64,000 bases of DNA from Hydractinia symbiolongicarpus (taxonomy: Eukaryota; Cnidaria; Hydrozoa; Anthoathecata; Hydractiniidae), in the NCBI RefSeq assembly GCF_029227915.1, contig NC_079886.1, forward strand, positions 27,754,501 through 27,818,500, read 5' to 3'. Positions 63,355 through 64,000 of this stretch are shown here, one piece after another. The translations under genes were made by a program, and so were the position numbers. The notes under the pieces were generated by a model, which made no database searches, was not told the DNA's origin, and saw nothing but the letters and a program-made list of their open reading frames with translations. Each line of letters starts with the position of its first letter. The first letter of the stretch is position 1.

Positions 63355-64000
63355 GAGTTTACTCCCTGCGTACTTTCTTTGTATACATTTGACTATACGG
63401 GCCGAGTCTGGGATTTACGGGAAATCGCGGGTTTTCGTTTGACGGAGATTAAACTCCTTTTATTCAGCGTCTCATCAAGAATGAAATCGTTTTTGAAAAC
63501 TACAAGTCTTATGCGTTTTAGTTGTAAAAAATTAATTTAAAAAATCGTTCGGGAAATGAGTTTACTCCCAGTTTACTTTCTTTCTATACATTCGACTATA
63601 CGGGTCAAGCCTAAGATTTACGGGAACTCCCGGTTTTCGTTTGCTGGCGATTAAACTCCTTTTATTCACCGTCTCATCAAAAATGAAATCATTTTTGAAA
63701 ACTACAAGTCTTATGCGTTTTAGTGGTGAAAAAATAATTTAAAGAATCGTTCGGGAAATGAGTTTACTCCCTGCGTACTTTCTTTGTATACTTTTGACTA
63801 TACGGGCCGTTCCGGGATTTAGGTGAAATCGCGGGTTTTCGTTTGCCGGAGATTAAACTCCTTTTATTCAGCGTCTCATCAAAAATGAAATCATTTTTGA
63901 AAACTACAAGTCTTATGCGTTTTAGTGGTGAAAAAATAATTTAAAGAATCGTTCGGGAAATGAGTTTACTCCCTGGGTACTTTCTTTGTATACTTTTGAC

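Larger units (their letters stand above)
1..64000 (+). repeat. Tandem satellite array, ~203 bp monomer, about 315 copies
   Basis: The same unit can be followed without a break from the first to the last base. Phasing on the ATGAGTTTAC block, successive starts fall at 8, 209, 412, 613, 816, 1019, 1222 and so on, with the last at 63,960, giving about 315 units of mostly 201-203 bp. All units point the same way. A hand-built consensus is 203 bp with 37 C and 42 G (39% GC). Monomers differ at recurrent diagnostic sites and by small indels, mainly in the A-run before TAATTTAAA. No interruption by other sequence was seen, so there is no other gap to describe. Head-to-tail arrays of near-nucleosome-length units are typical of eukaryotic centromeric or pericentromeric heterochromatin. 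That location is inferred, and the family is not one I recognise. Confidence 0.98.
58351..64000 (+). repeat. Domain 10: 2.0-2.4 kb units marked by the short monomer
   Basis: About 28 monomers. Short monomers at 56.6, 58.8, 60.8 and 63.2 kb are 2,202, 1,999 and 2,404 bp apart (about 11, 10 and 12 units). Three dimer (about 406 bp) duplications lie between them. GAAGTCATTTTT with ACAATTCTC is at 60,094 and 60,500 (and again at 62,904). A GTCAAG monomer with AAACTCTTTTTATTC lies near 61,400 and 61,805. GGGATACACGGG is at about 62,022 and 62,427. The block from about 60,360 to 61,300 matches 62,764 onward at offset 2,404. The array continues past the right end of the window. Confidence 0.8.

Noticed and set aside
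1-64000. CRISPR array
   Set aside because: The unit is 203 bp and repeats throughout, with no unique spacers between short repeats and no cas genes.
1-64000. Giant repetitive protein gene or VNTR exon
   Set aside because: All six frames hit stops within one or two monomers, and the period is not divisible by 3.
1-64000. rDNA spacer, 5S or tRNA gene cluster
   Set aside because: No recognisable rRNA segment, and no tRNA A/B boxes with cloverleaf potential in the monomer.

Overview
The whole 64 kb window is one uninterrupted array of satellite DNA. A monomer of about 203 bp (roughly 39% GC) repeats head to tail about 315 times, always in the same orientation, from base 1 to base 64,000. I see no unique sequence, transposon insertion, RNA gene, telomere repeat or credible protein gene, and neither array edge lies inside the window. 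Such an array points to a eukaryotic chromosome, most likely centromeric or other constitutive heterochromatin. I do not recognise the satellite family and cannot name the organism. The monomer is not CpG-depleted: the hand-built consensus holds 13 CpG where base composition predicts about 7.7.

Monomers come in two interspersed types. In type A the sequence before the shared block GACTATACGGG reads CATTC. In type B it reads CTTTT. Type A therefore contains a TTCG...CGGG element that is close to a CENP-B box but one base too short. Every monomer has a GC-rich half with four GGG runs spaced about 10 bp apart, and an AT-rich half.

Diagnostic variants divide the array into local higher-order domains. 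(1) 1-2.95 kb: mostly alternating A/B monomers. (2) 2.95-12.1 kb: a 5-mer/4-mer higher-order repeat (1,015 and 812 bp). (3) 12.1-16.8 kb: a diverged copy of domain 1, offset 14,200 bp, plus a 6-mer tandem duplication. (4) 16.8-21.9 kb: a marker monomer at 10, 7, 4 and 3 monomer spacings. (5) 21.85-26.1 kb: an 11-mer (2,231 bp) duplication. (6) 26.0-37.35 kb: a 24-monomer (4.87 kb) tandem duplication whose second copy contains a nested 8-mer duplication. (7) 37.3-45.9 kb: copies at 3,449 and 3,043 bp offsets, ending in a 3-mer (608 bp) repeat. (8) 45.9-48.25 kb: mixed monomers. (9) 48.25-58.35 kb: a duplication of about 6.05-6.46 kb with 7-mer, 5-mer and 2-mer duplications inside it. (10) 58.35-64 kb: units of 2.0-2.4 kb, each marked by a monomer with a 29 bp deletion.

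No genes work together here. The interest lies in the record of unequal exchange: nested duplications, mappable hybrid monomers, and a box-like element present in only one of two monomer types, an arrangement reminiscent of primate alpha satellite. All offsets and comparisons were read by eye, and block edges are good to a few tens of bases. I found no previously undescribed gene system.
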